A DNA stretch of 64,000 nt from Planococcus glaciei (GCF_900099655.1 NZ_FNDC01000002.1:62001-126000), one strand, 5' to 3'. Shown: positions 1-8,123, counted from the stretch's first letter. Notes: generated from the sequence alone by a model not told the origin. Numbers and translations: made by a program.

Positions 1-15
1 AAAAGGAGGGATCTT

Positions 16-879
16 ATGGAGTTGTTTTTGCAGCAGGTGTTCAACGGATTGACTCTTGGAAGCGTTTACACGCTGGTAGCGATAGGCCTGACCTTGGTTT
101 TTGGAATCCTGCACATCCCAAACTTCGCACACGGCGCCCTGTATTTGATCGGGGGCTATGTCACGCTCGTTGTCATGCAAAGCACCGGTGTCCATTATTT
201 TATTGCCATACTGGCATCCATTCTGGTAGTGGCTGCCCTCGGCGTTTTAATGGAGCGCCTGGTGTTCAATCCGCTCCGCAATTCGCCGCCTATCCATGAC
301 AAAATAGCGGCAATCGGATTGGTGCTGTTTTTTGAAGCGCTGGTCCAGCTCATTTGGGGCACCGAATACCAACGGATGATCACGCCTTTTGACAATAATA
401 TTTCCATAGCCGGCGTTTCGATGACCAGCCAGCGCATTCTGGTTATTGTGGTTGCCGTAGTCACCGTATTTTTGCTGACGCTGTTTCTGAAGAAAACGAT
501 GATCGGCGCCTCCATTATGGCGATGGCGCAAAACCGGGAAGGTGCATTCCTTGTCGGCATCAATGCCAATGCGGTGGCCATGATGACGTTTGCTATATCC
601 GGTGCACTTGCAGCACTTGCAGCTTCTCTGGCTTCTCCGATCAACCTGGTATTCCCGGCGATGGGCCATCTCGTCATTCTGAAAGCTTTCGTGGTCGTGA
701 TTATCGGCGGCATGGGCAGCATACCCGGCGCCATTGTGGCGGGGCTTCTCCTCGGCATGACCGAAAGCATGGGAGCTACCTACATTTCCAACGATTACAA
801 AGACATGATCGCTTTTCTGCTGCTGATTGTCATCATGACGGTCCGGCCAAAAGGGCTGTTTGCGAAAGGGGTGTATTAA
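16..879 (+). CDS. livH: Branched-chain amino-acid ABC transporter permease, LivH type
   Basis: This is one of two integral membrane subunits of a branched-chain amino-acid (HAAT family) ABC importer. The 287-residue length and the opening 'QQVFNGLTLGSVYTLVAIG' are typical of LivH. Most of the protein is hydrophobic helices, and 'GMGSIPGAIVAGLLLG' near residues 234-249 is the conserved loop that contacts the ATPases. A strong ribosome site (aaaaggaggg, 1-10) sits just before the ATG. It is followed without any gap by livM, then livG, livF and a binding lipoprotein, so it is the first gene seen of one operon. The operon may begin left of the window. The real substrate could be another short-chain or amide compound, since this family varies in specificity. 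Confidence 0.93.
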   Translation: MELFLQQVFNGLTLGSVYTLVAIGLTLVFGILHIPNFAHGALYLIGGYVTLVVMQSTGVHYFIAILASILVVAALGVLMERLVFNPLRNSPPIHDKIAAIGLVLFFEALVQLIWGTEYQRMITPFDNNISIAGVSMTSQRILVIVVAVVTVFLLTLFLKKTMIGASIMAMAQNREGAFLVGINANAVAMMTFAISGALAALAASLASPINLVFPAMGHLVILKAFVVVIIGGMGSIPGAIVAGLLLGMTESMGATYISNDYKDMIAFLLLIVIMTVRPKGLFAKGVY

Positions 880-1890
880 ATGGGAAAGATTTTAAATCAG
901 CGAACTGTTATTGCCGTCCTGGTGATTTTTGCTTTAGTCTTCCCATTGATCTACGCCGATAACCGTTACGTTCTGCACGTCATGACCATCGGATTCATTT
1001 TTGCAATCAGCGTATACGGCATGAACCTGATTGCCGGATTTACAGGCCAATTGTCGCTTGCGCATGCCGGTTTTTTTGCCATCGGCGCGTATACGCTCGG
1101 CATCCTGACCACCCGCAACGAAATGAATTTCTGGCTCGCATTGTTGCTTGCGGTGCTGCTGACCAGTGCGGCCGGATTGGTGCTCGGGCTTATTGCCTTG
1201 CGGACTAAAGAGCATTTCTTCGCTATCTACACCTTGATTGTCGGCTATTTGATTTATTTGCTGATTGATAAATGGGATGGCCTGACTGGCGGCGTCAGGG
1301 GATTGATCGGCATCCCGATTCCTGACCCGATCGGCCCGTTGACATTTGAATCGGCGACTTCGATGTATTACCTCGTGTTGGCATTTTTGCTGCTGTCGAT
1401 TTTCATTTCGGTGCGGATCGTCCGCTCACTTACCGGCCGGACATATATTGCCATCCGCAACAGTGAGGAACTGGCCCAGACGCTCGGCATCAATACCCGC
1501 ATCAACAAGCTGGTATCGTTCGTCATTTCGGTTGCTTATGCCGGCCTGGCTGGGGCGCTTTATGCTTCGTTGACCCGTTTTATCGGTCCCGATGTGGCCA
1601 GCACCAATATGGTTTTCAACTTTTTGATGTACTTGATAGTTGGGGGAATCGGTACGCTGTCCGGTCCGCTCGTAGGAACGATGCTGTTTATCTGGCTTGA
1701 GCAGTTTCTCCGGAGCTACCAGGAATACCACTTGCTGATTTTCGGGCCGATCCTGGTGCTGATGGTTATTTTCTTCCCAACCGGAATTGTTGGCGGTTTT
1801 TACAAGATCAAAGCCAAGCTGCAGCATAAGAAATTGCCGAAAGAAAGCAAATATTTTAATCCGGTTCCAGAGAAATCCACTGAAAAATAA
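880..1890 (+). CDS. livM: Branched-chain amino-acid ABC transporter permease, LivM type
   Basis: Second membrane subunit of the importer, 336 residues. The ATG directly follows the livH stop codon, so the pair is likely translationally coupled. Hydrophobic helices fill the chain. The LivM hallmarks 'IAGFTGQLSLAHAGFFAIGAY' (shortened here: GQLSLAHAGF near residue 56) and 'GGIGTLSGPLVG' near residue 258 are present; the latter is the cytoplasmic coupling loop. The last ~35 residues are a charged cytoplasmic tail rich in Lys and Glu. The role, import of branched-chain amino acids or similar molecules, follows from the family and from the complete livHMGF gene order. Confidence 0.93.
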   Translation: MGKILNQRTVIAVLVIFALVFPLIYADNRYVLHVMTIGFIFAISVYGMNLIAGFTGQLSLAHAGFFAIGAYTLGILTTRNEMNFWLALLLAVLLTSAAGLVLGLIALRTKEHFFAIYTLIVGYLIYLLIDKWDGLTGGVRGLIGIPIPDPIGPLTFESATSMYYLVLAFLLLSIFISVRIVRSLTGRTYIAIRNSEELAQTLGINTRINKLVSFVISVAYAGLAGALYASLTRFIGPDVASTNMVFNFLMYLIVGGIGTLSGPLVGTMLFIWLEQFLRSYQEYHLLIFGPILVLMVIFFPTGIVGGFYKIKAKLQHKKLPKESKYFNPVPEKSTEK

Positions 1891-1905
1891 GAGGGGGAAT
1901 TTCAG

Positions 1906-2682
1906 GTGGCATTTATTGAAGTGAAAGGAATCACCAAAAAGTTCGGTGGATTGACGGCAGTGGACAATGTGGATTTTGAAATTGAACAAGGCAAAATTAC
2001 GGCGATCATCGGACCGAACGGTGCCGGCAAATCCACTTTTTTCAATCTGATCAACGGCTTTCATAAGCCGACATCCGGCCGTGTTTTTTTCGAAGGCCGG
2101 GACATCACCAAGCTGCCGGTCCACCTGGGAGCGCGGCTCGGGATTGCACGGACGTTCCAAACGACTCATTTGTTTGAGCAGTCAACAGTAATTGATAACG
2201 TCATCGTCGGGCATCGGCTGCGGACCAAATCAAAGCTATTTGACGCTGTTTTCCGGACAAAGCGCGAAAAGCAGGAAGAGCATAACGCGTACCAAAAAGC
2301 AATGGAGTCGCTGGAATTTGTCGGCATGGAAAAAATAGCGCAAGTTCCGGTTTCGACCATCACCCAGGAAGAAAAAAAGCGGTTGGCCATTGCGCTGGCA
2401 CTAGCCACCGACCCGAAAGTCATGTTCCTTGATGAACCTGCAGCGGGCATCAACCCGGACGAAACAGAAGGGCTTGCCCAATTGATGAAAAAACTGGCAG
2501 CCAGTGGAATTACGATTTGCACAATTGAGCACAAAATGCAGATGATCATGGGCATGGCGGACAAAATCATGGTGCTGAACCAAGGGGCAAAAATTGCGGA
2601 AGGCACACCGAACGAAATCAAGAACAATCCGGTGGTCATCGAAGCCTATTTAGGGGGTGAACCCATTGCTGAAGCTAACTGA
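1906..2682 (+). CDS. livG: Branched-chain amino-acid ABC transporter ATPase, LivG type
   Basis: Cytoplasmic ATPase of the importer, 258 residues, with a GTG start behind the ribosome site gaggggga (1890-1898). Walker A is GPNGAGKST at residues 36-44. Walker B is 'VMFLDEPAAG' near residue 174, with the LivG-typical 'INPDETEGL' after it, and the H-loop 'TIEHKM' follows. The ABC signature is unusual: where LivG normally reads LSYGQQRR this protein reads ITQEEKKR, so the LSGGQ motif is not recognisable. LivF next door has a canonical signature, so the heterodimer would have one standard and one degenerate composite site. The gene overlaps livF at its 3' end. Confidence 0.92.
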   Translation: MAFIEVKGITKKFGGLTAVDNVDFEIEQGKITAIIGPNGAGKSTFFNLINGFHKPTSGRVFFEGRDITKLPVHLGARLGIARTFQTTHLFEQSTVIDNVIVGHRLRTKSKLFDAVFRTKREKQEEHNAYQKAMESLEFVGMEKIAQVPVSTITQEEKKRLAIALALATDPKVMFLDEPAAGINPDETEGLAQLMKKLAASGITICTIEHKMQMIMGMADKIMVLNQGAKIAEGTPNEIKNNPVVIEAYLGGEPIAEAN

Positions 2683-3373
2683 CGTTACAGTAAGGTTCGG
2701 GGCGTTTGAAGCGCTGACGAAAGTCAATATCGAAGTGAAAGAAGGCGAACTGGTTGTGCTGCTCGGTGCAAACGGCGCCGGCAAAAGCACCATTTTCAAT
2801 GCAATCAGTGGATTGTATAAGCCAGCAGCAGGAGAAATCGAATTTATCGGAAAAAGAGTCAACGGCTATTCGCCGGACCGAATGGTAAAGGAAGGGACGT
2901 CCCAGTGTCCGGAAGGGAAAAAGCTGTTTCCGGATATGACGGTCCAGCAAAATCTGATGATGGGCGGCTTTGTCCATCGGCGCCATAAAGACCAGTTGAA
3001 AACTTCACTGGAAGAAGTGTATGAGTTGTTTCCGATTTTAAGGGAGAAAAAAGAGCATGCTGCTGGGTCATTGAGCGGCGGGCAGCAGCAGATGGTCGCA
3101 ATCGGCCGGGCATTGATGGCCCGTCCAAAGCTGATTATGATGGATGAACCGTCCATCGGCCTGGCGCCTCTCATCGTGGAGCAAATGTTTTCAATCATCC
3201 GGAAGATCAACGAAAGCGGGACGACGGTTTTGCTGGCGGAACAAAATGCCAACGCCGCCTTGAAAATCGCAGACCGCGGCTACGTGATTGAAAACGGATC
3301 GGTTGTCCTGCAGGGAAGCAGCAAAGAGCTGTTCCATAACGATGCCATCCGCCAAGCCTATATCGGAGCATGA
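2666..3373 (+). CDS. livF: Branched-chain amino-acid ABC transporter ATPase, LivF type
   Basis: Second ATPase of the importer. I place the start at TTG 2666 because the ribosome site agggggtga (2652-2660) lies six bases before it; the upstream in-frame GTG at 2657 lies inside that site. This gives 235 residues beginning MLKLTDVTVRFG, as in the family, and a 17-base overlap with livG. Walker A is 'GANGAGKST', the signature 'LSGGQQQ' is canonical, and Walker B is 'LIMMDEPSIGLAP', a LivF hallmark. The H-loop region reads 'LLAEQNA', with Gln in place of His as is usual in LivF proteins. It partners LivG in powering LivHM. Confidence 0.93.
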   Translation: MLKLTDVTVRFGAFEALTKVNIEVKEGELVVLLGANGAGKSTIFNAISGLYKPAAGEIEFIGKRVNGYSPDRMVKEGTSQCPEGKKLFPDMTVQQNLMMGGFVHRRHKDQLKTSLEEVYELFPILREKKEHAAGSLSGGQQQMVAIGRALMARPKLIMMDEPSIGLAPLIVEQMFSIIRKINESGTTVLLAEQNANAALKIADRGYVIENGSVVLQGSSKELFHNDAIRQAYIGA

Positions 3374-3467
3374 GACAAGCCTTGATCCAAAGGCTTTAAA
3401 GGGGGTGGAAGCTGCCTTTGGAATCAGCTTAAGCACCATAATCTTATATGAAAAAGGGGAGATTTGA

Positions 3468-4670
3468 ATGCACTCATTGAAGAAAAGCTTATTCGGCAGT
3501 TTTTTGCTCCTGATGCTTCTGATATTAGGGGCGTGCGGCAGCGGAGAAGAGGCAAATGACGCAGATGCGAAAAGCGGCGGCTCAGGCGGTTCTGGAGGAG
3601 AAGTGACCATCGGATACAGCGGCCCGCTTAGCGGCCCTGCAGCGTCTTACGGGGAAGAAACCTTAAAAGGTCTAAAAATAGCAGTAGAAGATATTAATGA
3701 AGCAGGCGGTTTTGAAGTGGACGGCAAAACCTATACGTATAAACTGGAGACAATCGACGACAAATACCTGCCGAACGAAACAGCGGCCAATGCCAAGCGC
3801 TTGGTCCAGGAAGAAAAAGCAAAATTCATCTATTCCCCGCACAGCGGCGGTATTTACGCAATGCAAGTGTTTAATGAAATGGAAGATTTCATCATCATGG
3901 GTTATACAAGCGAACCGGGAGTGACGGATCAAGGCAATAAATTGAACGTCCGGATTCCGCCGCGCTATGACCAATATTTAGAGCCGTTTACGGAGTATGA
4001 AATGGAGAAATTCGGCAAGAAAATCGCCTTTTTGCCAACAGCCAGCCAGTACGGAAAAGACTGGGCGGAAATGCTTAAGCCGGTTTGGGAAGAAAAAGGC
4101 GGCGAAGTGGTCTTCAATGAATCGATCGATTTTAGCAAAGACACGGATTTCCAGACGATTGTAGCGAATGCGCTGGAAGAAAAACCGGATGTGCTGTTTA
4201 TCGGCGGACCTTCTGAACCGACAGCTTTAGTGGCGAAACAGGCGCGCGACCTGGGCTTTGAAGGCGGATTCCTGATCATGGACCAGGCAAAGCTTGACGA
4301 AATGGCGGCAGTTCTCGGCGGCAACTACGATATGCTTGAAGGCGCCATTTCTACGACGCCGTTAATTCATACAGAATTCCCGGGTACAGAAGCATACATC
4401 AAGAAATACAAAGAGAATAACGACCGCGACCCGAGTGCTGAATCTGCATTCCATTATGTGTCTCTCTATGTTTTAACGGAAGCGATGAAAGCGGCAGGTT
4501 CAGTGGACGATACAAAAGCCATTATGGCTGCGTTTGACGAGGGCGCCAAAAACTTGCCGGAAGACAAGCAAGTCTATATGATTCCTGAAGTCGGGGAAGA
4601 CGGCGGATTCGGCTCCATGCTGCGCATTGCTTATGTAGAAAATGGAGAAATCCAGGTCATGGAGAAATAA
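3468..4670 (+). CDS. Substrate-binding lipoprotein of the Liv ABC transporter
   Basis: Extracellular ligand-binding lipoprotein (type 1 periplasmic-binding fold, LivJ/LivK-like), 400 residues. The N-terminus is a lipoprotein signal: a Lys pair, a hydrophobic core and the lipobox LGAC with Cys at residue 23, followed by a flexible Gly/Ser linker. The mature domain starts 'VTIGYSGPLSGPAASYGEE', the standard start of this family. A good ribosome site (aaaagggga) precedes the ATG. It lies 94 bases after livF and is followed by a terminator, so it closes the liv operon. Ligand identity cannot be read from sequence; branched-chain amino acids, amides and short acyl compounds are all possible. Confidence 0.9.
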   Translation: MHSLKKSLFGSFLLLMLLILGACGSGEEANDADAKSGGSGGSGGEVTIGYSGPLSGPAASYGEETLKGLKIAVEDINEAGGFEVDGKTYTYKLETIDDKYLPNETAANAKRLVQEEKAKFIYSPHSGGIYAMQVFNEMEDFIIMGYTSEPGVTDQGNKLNVRIPPRYDQYLEPFTEYEMEKFGKKIAFLPTASQYGKDWAEMLKPVWEEKGGEVVFNESIDFSKDTDFQTIVANALEEKPDVLFIGGPSEPTALVAKQARDLGFEGGFLIMDQAKLDEMAAVLGGNYDMLEGAISTTPLIHTEFPGTEAYIKKYKENNDRDPSAESAFHYVSLYVLTEAMKAAGSVDDTKAIMAAFDEGAKNLPEDKQVYMIPEVGEDGGFGSMLRIAYVENGEIQVMEK

Positions 4671-4685
4671 TCATGCAGCTTAGGG

Positions 4686-4714
4686 AAGAGAGTACAATTT
4701 GTACTCTCTTTTAC
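4686..4714 (+). terminator. Rho-independent terminator of the liv operon
   Basis: A perfect 11-bp inverted repeat (aagagagtaca / tgtactctctt, 4686-4696 and 4700-4710) with a 3-base loop runs into a short T tract. It follows the binding-protein gene by 15 bases. Confidence 0.85.
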
Positions 4715-4744
4715 TTTCTGGATAAGTGAAGGCTGTATGGGAAA

Positions 4745-4753
4745 TGGTATAAT
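4745..4753 (+). promoter_or_regulatory. Extended -10 promoter of the TetR gene
   Basis: TGgTATAAT at 4745-4753 is a perfect extended -10 element lying 41 bases before the chosen ATG at 4794. No good -35 box is seen, which extended -10 promoters tolerate. Its position argues that the upstream in-frame ATG at 4737 is not the translation start. Confidence 0.55.
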
Positions 4754-4793
4754 ACTTAAAACATCTGGTTATAGCGAAAGGCAGTGGAATGCG

Positions 4794-5363
4794 ATGAAAG
4801 CAGAATTAATCAAGGAAAGCATCAATCTCTTTGTAGAGAAGGGGTTTAGTGCCACTTCAATCCAGGACATCGTGGATAAGCTGGGCGTGACAAAAGGTTC
4901 CTTCTATTATCATTTCAAGAGCAAAGAGGCGCTTCTTATGCATATTCATCTGTCTTATATTGATGATTTGCTGAAAAGGCAGAAAACGATTTTGGAGACA
5001 GAAAAAGAGGCGCGCGGAAAATTAGTGAAAGTGGTCGAACTGCTGATCCATGATATTGAAAAGCAGGGAGCCCTTGGCCGGGTGTATTACCGAGAAATAC
5101 GCCATTTGACTCCGGAAAATGCAACGACTATCCGTGAAAAACGCGCCGAGTTCAGAGACCGTATTGAAAGCATCATTACAGAAGGCATCGAAAATGGTGA
5201 GTTCCGCAAAAATTTGGAAGCCAAAATGATTACTTTTGCCATTCTGGGCATTACCAACTGGAGCTATCAATGGTTTAACCCGAACGGTGATTTGTCCGTA
5301 AGGGAATTGGCTGATATGTATACAGACTTCATCTTGCACGGCATCCAATCAAAAGAATCCTGA
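4794..5363 (+). CDS. TetR/AcrR family transcriptional regulator
   Basis: DNA-binding repressor of the TetR family, 189 residues from ATG 4794. That start is preferred over ATG 4737 because a TATAAT promoter lies between them and because the family begins directly with the first HTH helix ('MKAELIKESINLFVEKGF'). The helix-turn-helix is clear at about residues 24-43: 'TSIQDIVDKLGVTKGSFYYH', then 'FKSKEALL'. The C-terminal ligand domain is not diagnostic. Fatty-acid or acyl-CoA type regulators of Bacillus share this N-terminus. It follows the liv operon and could control it, but no operator was identified. A bidirectional terminator separates it from ogt. Confidence 0.88.
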   Translation: MKAELIKESINLFVEKGFSATSIQDIVDKLGVTKGSFYYHFKSKEALLMHIHLSYIDDLLKRQKTILETEKEARGKLVKVVELLIHDIEKQGALGRVYYREIRHLTPENATTIREKRAEFRDRIESIITEGIENGEFRKNLEAKMITFAILGITNWSYQWFNPNGDLSVRELADMYTDFILHGIQSKES

Positions 5364-5386
5364 ATTATGGATACATACGTTATCCG

Positions 5387-5430
5387 AAAAAACCTCCAAA
5401 CGGCTTTCACTGGCCGTTTGGAGGTTTTTT
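5387..5430. terminator. Bidirectional terminator between the TetR gene and ogt
   Basis: An 18-bp perfect inverted repeat (5387-5404 with 5413-5430) has six A on the left and six T on the right, so it can end transcripts from both convergent genes. Confidence 0.88.
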
Positions 5431-5444
5431 GATAGAGATTGAAA

Positions 5445-5996
5445 TCAATTCCGCTCCACAGAAGGAGAGCCCGGAGCATGCACATTTTCTTTGTGCGCTT
5501 TCTCAAGTTCCAATAGGAAGGTTTTCAATTCCAAACCGCCGCGGTAGCCGGTCATGGCGCCATTTTTGCCGACCACCCGGTGGCAAGGCACGCTGATCAT
5601 CACGGGGTTTGCGCCAATTGCGGCCCCGACTGCCCGGACCGCTGCGGGACGCTGGATGCGCGTTGCAATGTCGGAGTAGGAGACCGTTTGGCCATAAGGA
5701 ATCTCTTGCAGCGCCTGCCAAATTTCTTCTTGGAAAGGTGTCCCTTTCACATCGATCGGCAAAGAAAAAAACGTTCGGCGACCGAGGAAATAATCATGCA
5801 GTTCTTGCAGATAAGGCGTGAGCGAATCTGGATTTTCCTGCAGTACCGCTCCGGGAAACCGTTTGTTGATATAGGCTTGGAACTCTTCAAAACTTTGGCC
5901 GGGAGAGCCGACGTAGCAAAGGCCGTTAGAAGTTTTGGCGACATATAAAGTCCAGCGGCTATGTTCCAGGACCGCCCATTCAATTTGGCTTGTCAT
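5445..5996 (-). CDS. ogt: Methylated-DNA--protein-cysteine methyltransferase
   Basis: Suicide DNA-repair enzyme that moves the alkyl group from O6-alkylguanine or O4-alkylthymine to its own cysteine. The 183-residue chain has the standard layout: an N-terminal ribonuclease-like domain and a C-terminal catalytic domain. The active-site motif is PCHR, with Cys138, followed by 'VVGKNGAMTGYRGGLELK'. The Arg finger region 'RPAAVRAVGAAIGANP' is intact. Its start codon overlaps the end of adaA by 17 bases, so the two are co-transcribed and probably translationally coupled. Together they resemble the Bacillus adaptive response to alkylation, with the regulator AdaA first. Confidence 0.94.
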   Translation of the reverse strand: MTSQIEWAVLEHSRWTLYVAKTSNGLCYVGSPGQSFEEFQAYINKRFPGAVLQENPDSLTPYLQELHDYFLGRRTFFSLPIDVKGTPFQEEIWQALQEIPYGQTVSYSDIATRIQRPAAVRAVGAAIGANPVMISVPCHRVVGKNGAMTGYRGGLELKTFLLELEKAHKENVHAPGSPSVERN

Positions 5997-6567
5997 ATTC
6001 AGTTGCTCCTCTCAAGGATTTTCGATAATTGGCAGGCGTCTGCCCATTTTTCTTTTTATACAGTGTGATAAAATACGGCGCATTCGGAAATCCGCAGAGC
6101 CGGCCGATTTTTGCAACCGGATCATCCGTTTCGGCCAAAAGGCGGTCTGCTTTTTCAAGACGCAATTGCTGGATATATTCCAAAGGGCTGCAGCCTTTCA
6201 AGCGTTTGAACAGGCGCTGCAAATGGTACGGGCTGCCATGTGAAATGTCGGCAAGGCGTTCCAAATTTATAGGTTCGGTGAAATGTTCATCAATCCAGTC
6301 TGCAATCTGCTCAATCCATTCTTCGGCCGGAAGATTCAGCCCATCCGGCCTGCATCGTTTGCATGGCCTGAAACCTTGAGCCAATGCGGCATAAGCATTT
6401 TTAAAGATGCGTACATTCTCTTTGTTCGGGACGCGCGAGCGGCAGGAAGGGCGGCAAAAAATCCTGGTGGTCCGGACTCCGTAAAAAAATTGATCATCAA
6501 ACGTGGCATCACTTTCCGAAATGGCTTTCCAATAGGCAGCAGGAATAGCAAAATTTTGTTTGGCCAT
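5980..6567 (-). CDS. adaA: AdaA: methylphosphotriester methyltransferase / AraC-type regulator
   Basis: Sensor and activator of the adaptive response to DNA methylation, 195 residues. The N-terminal Ada zinc domain has all four metal cysteines (Cys38, Cys42, Cys69, Cys72 in 'FCRPSC' and 'CKRC'); Cys38 would accept the methyl group from DNA phosphotriesters. The C-terminal ~95 residues are an AraC-type double HTH ('NLERLADISHGSPYHLQRLF' and 'AKIGRLCGFPNAPYFITLYK'). It lies directly upstream of and overlaps ogt, the expected arrangement when AdaA activates its own operon. The ribosome site aggtg precedes the ATG. The promoter region (6568-6610) holds the palindromes gtatatac and tatgcata, possible operator parts. 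Confidence 0.93.
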   Translation of the reverse strand: MAKQNFAIPAAYWKAISESDATFDDQFFYGVRTTRIFCRPSCRSRVPNKENVRIFKNAYAALAQGFRPCKRCRPDGLNLPAEEWIEQIADWIDEHFTEPINLERLADISHGSPYHLQRLFKRLKGCSPLEYIQQLRLEKADRLLAETDDPVAKIGRLCGFPNAPYFITLYKKKNGQTPANYRKSLRGATEYDKPN

Positions 6568-6670
6568 CGCACTTCACCTCTATGCATAGTATATACGCTA
6601 CAGTTGAATAATTAAGCTTTTAACGATGAAAAAGCAAGATAACGAAACGATAAAATAAATAATTTTGCTT

Positions 6671-6695
6671 GTTTTATTAAATTTCTTTGGGGAAT
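6671..6695 (+). promoter_or_regulatory. Sigma-B-like promoter of the 50-residue protein
   Basis: GTTTTA (6671-6676), a 13-base spacer, then GGGAAT (6690-6695). This closely fits the sigma-B consensus GTTTaa-N12-15-GGGwAw. It lies 25 bases before the ATG of the small gene. Confidence 0.55.
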
Positions 6696-6720
6696 AACAA
6701 GCAGTAGGAGGAGGGATTAC

Positions 6721-6873
6721 ATGGCTAGAGATAAAAACTTAGAAGAACTAAAAGACACGGTGCGAAAACAGGAATTTAGGGAAGAAACACAAGAAGTGAA
6801 AGAACAGACACGTTTTCCTAACGAACGGCGGGAACAGAACGACTTGGACAATGAGGATCAGGAAAACAAATAA
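6721..6873 (+). CDS. Small, highly charged hypothetical protein (50 aa)
   Basis: A 50-codon frame starting with ATG 6721 behind a very strong ribosome site (aggaggaggg, 6706-6715) and ending in a strong terminator. The peptide begins MARDKNLEEL and is dominated by Glu, Lys, Arg, Gln and Asn with almost no hydrophobic residues, so it is probably soluble and disordered or a single charged helix. I recognise no family. The sigma-B-like promoter just upstream suggests a general-stress role, since many small hydrophilic stress proteins have this composition; that is inference only. Promoter, ribosome site and terminator together make it a convincing gene despite its size. Confidence 0.72.
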   Translation: MARDKNLEELKDTVRKQEFREETQEVKEQTRFPNERREQNDLDNEDQENK

Positions 6874-6882
6874 TGATTACTG

Positions 6883-6917
6883 CCCTGCAAGCCGGTTCAC
6901 CGGCCTGCAGGGTTTTT
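6883..6917 (+). terminator. Terminator of the 50-residue gene
   Basis: Stem ccctgca/tgcaggg plus gccgg/ccggc with one mismatch and a ttca loop, followed by five T. Confidence 0.85.
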
Positions 6918-6919
6918 GG

Positions 6920-6947
6920 TTGAAAGGGTTTAGCAACGTGATAAAAT
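6920..6947 (+). promoter_or_regulatory. Promoter of the LSxxFI-repeat gene
   Basis: TTGAAA (6920-6925), a 16-base spacer and TAAAAT (6942-6947), 36 bases before the chosen ATG at 6983. Confidence 0.45.
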
Positions 6948-6982
6948 GGACACAATCTAGCATGCGGAAAGAGAGTGGGGTT

Positions 6983-7945
6983 ATGTTCAATTCGTTAACA
7001 GAACTGATGGAAGCGAAAGGATACAAAGATAAACGGGCTGTCCAGTGGAATAAAATCTGCCAAGAGGAAAAATTGAGCGAACAGTTTATTCGTGAAAACG
7101 AAGAGCAGGTCAATTGGAGATTGCTGTCGGAACACCAACAGCTGTCAGAAGCCTTTATACGGGAGTTTAGCGGCCGCCTGTTTTGGGAGCCGGTTCTGGC
7201 GGAGCAAAAAGTATCGGAGCAGTTTATCGAGGAATTTGCAGCCGAAGAAAAATGGGAGCCAGCACATGGAAAGCTGAGCAAACGCCAATTGAAAACATTG
7301 GAAAGAGCAGGAAAAGACTTTGATATAGATGAATATTGGACCATTGTTTCAATGAAGCAGGAATTGGCGAATGCAAAGGGCTTGTCGCCAGCGTTTATGG
7401 AAAAGCATCATGATAAGTTATCCTGGGGCTGCCTGTCGCTTTGCCAAACCTTGCCGATGTCATTGATTGACCGCCATGCGGATAAAGTGGATTGGCATAC
7501 GGTCACAAGAGTCCAAGTGCTGTCCGAGCGTTTTATCGAAAAGCACCGCAGCCGCGTAGAGTGGGAAACGATTTCTTTTCATCAGAATTTATCGGAGCGC
7601 TTCATCAATCGGCATCATGCCAAAATGAGTTTCATTTCCGCTGAGCGAAAACGTTCGGAAAGCTTTCTATATACTCACTTGGAAAAAATGGACATTGCTT
7701 CGGTCCTTGAAAACCAAAACCTTCGCAACGTCAAAAAGTACGAGCCGTTTGATATTTACAGCGTAGGGAAAAATGGGCGCAAAAAATACATTTTGAAATA
7801 TCACGGGAATTTCCATTCAGAAAATTTCAGCCTTCACCTAGCAGACGAAGAAGAGTTATATGAGCAGCTTGAAGAATTTGAACTTGACCATGTAATTGAA
7901 AGGGACTTTCCGGAATTAAAGGCGAAAGAGGATTTCCACTTTTAA
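6983..7945 (+). CDS. Hypothetical protein built of ~23-residue LSxxFI repeats
   Basis: A 320-residue soluble protein of unknown function. I start it at ATG 6983, after the promoter and the purine-rich gagagtgggg; an in-frame ATG at 6851 lies upstream of the preceding terminator. Its core is a degenerate repeat of about 23 residues with the pattern LSxxFIxxxxxxVxWxxISxxQ. Examples are 'LSEQFIRENEEQVNWRLL', 'LSEAFIREFSGRLFWEPV', 'LSERFIEKHRSRVEWETI' and 'LSERFINRHHAKMSF', with at least eight copies. Such short alpha-helical repeats would be expected to stack into a solenoid, a common protein-binding scaffold. The C-terminal ~70 residues leave the repeat. No catalytic motif is visible. It is monocistronic, between a terminator and tatA. 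Confidence 0.78.
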   Translation: MFNSLTELMEAKGYKDKRAVQWNKICQEEKLSEQFIRENEEQVNWRLLSEHQQLSEAFIREFSGRLFWEPVLAEQKVSEQFIEEFAAEEKWEPAHGKLSKRQLKTLERAGKDFDIDEYWTIVSMKQELANAKGLSPAFMEKHHDKLSWGCLSLCQTLPMSLIDRHADKVDWHTVTRVQVLSERFIEKHRSRVEWETISFHQNLSERFINRHHAKMSFISAERKRSESFLYTHLEKMDIASVLENQNLRNVKKYEPFDIYSVGKNGRKKYILKYHGNFHSENFSLHLADEEELYEQLEEFELDHVIERDFPELKAKEDFHF

Positions 7946-7967
7946 GTGACAAATAGTTTCAATAGTC

Positions 7968-7996
7968 TTTCAATTCATGTTATAACTTATTATATA
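7968..7996 (+). promoter_or_regulatory. Promoter candidate upstream of the first tatA
   Basis: TTTCAA (7968-7973), 17-base spacer, TATATA (7991-7996), about 125 bases before the tatA start. The sequence differs from the matched promoter pair of the other tat genes. Confidence 0.4.
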
Positions 7997-8123
7997 AAAG
8001 TTCTTACGTGCCGGTACTTTTTCCGTACGCATTTTACAGGTTTGCAGCGATGATTCCATCAGCCGGAATAGCGCACCAATGCCCTACTGAATTGAACTGA
8101 TTTCATTTTAAGGAGGAGCCCCT

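Noticed and set aside
195..770. A 191-codon minus-strand frame opposite livH
   Set aside because: Its composition mirrors the hydrophobic codons of livH and it has no ribosome site or family resemblance.
1426..2169. A 247-codon minus-strand reading frame opposite livM and livG
   Set aside because: It lies fully antisense to two intact family genes, spans their junction and shows no recognisable domain; long antisense frames are common opposite GC-richer codon positions.
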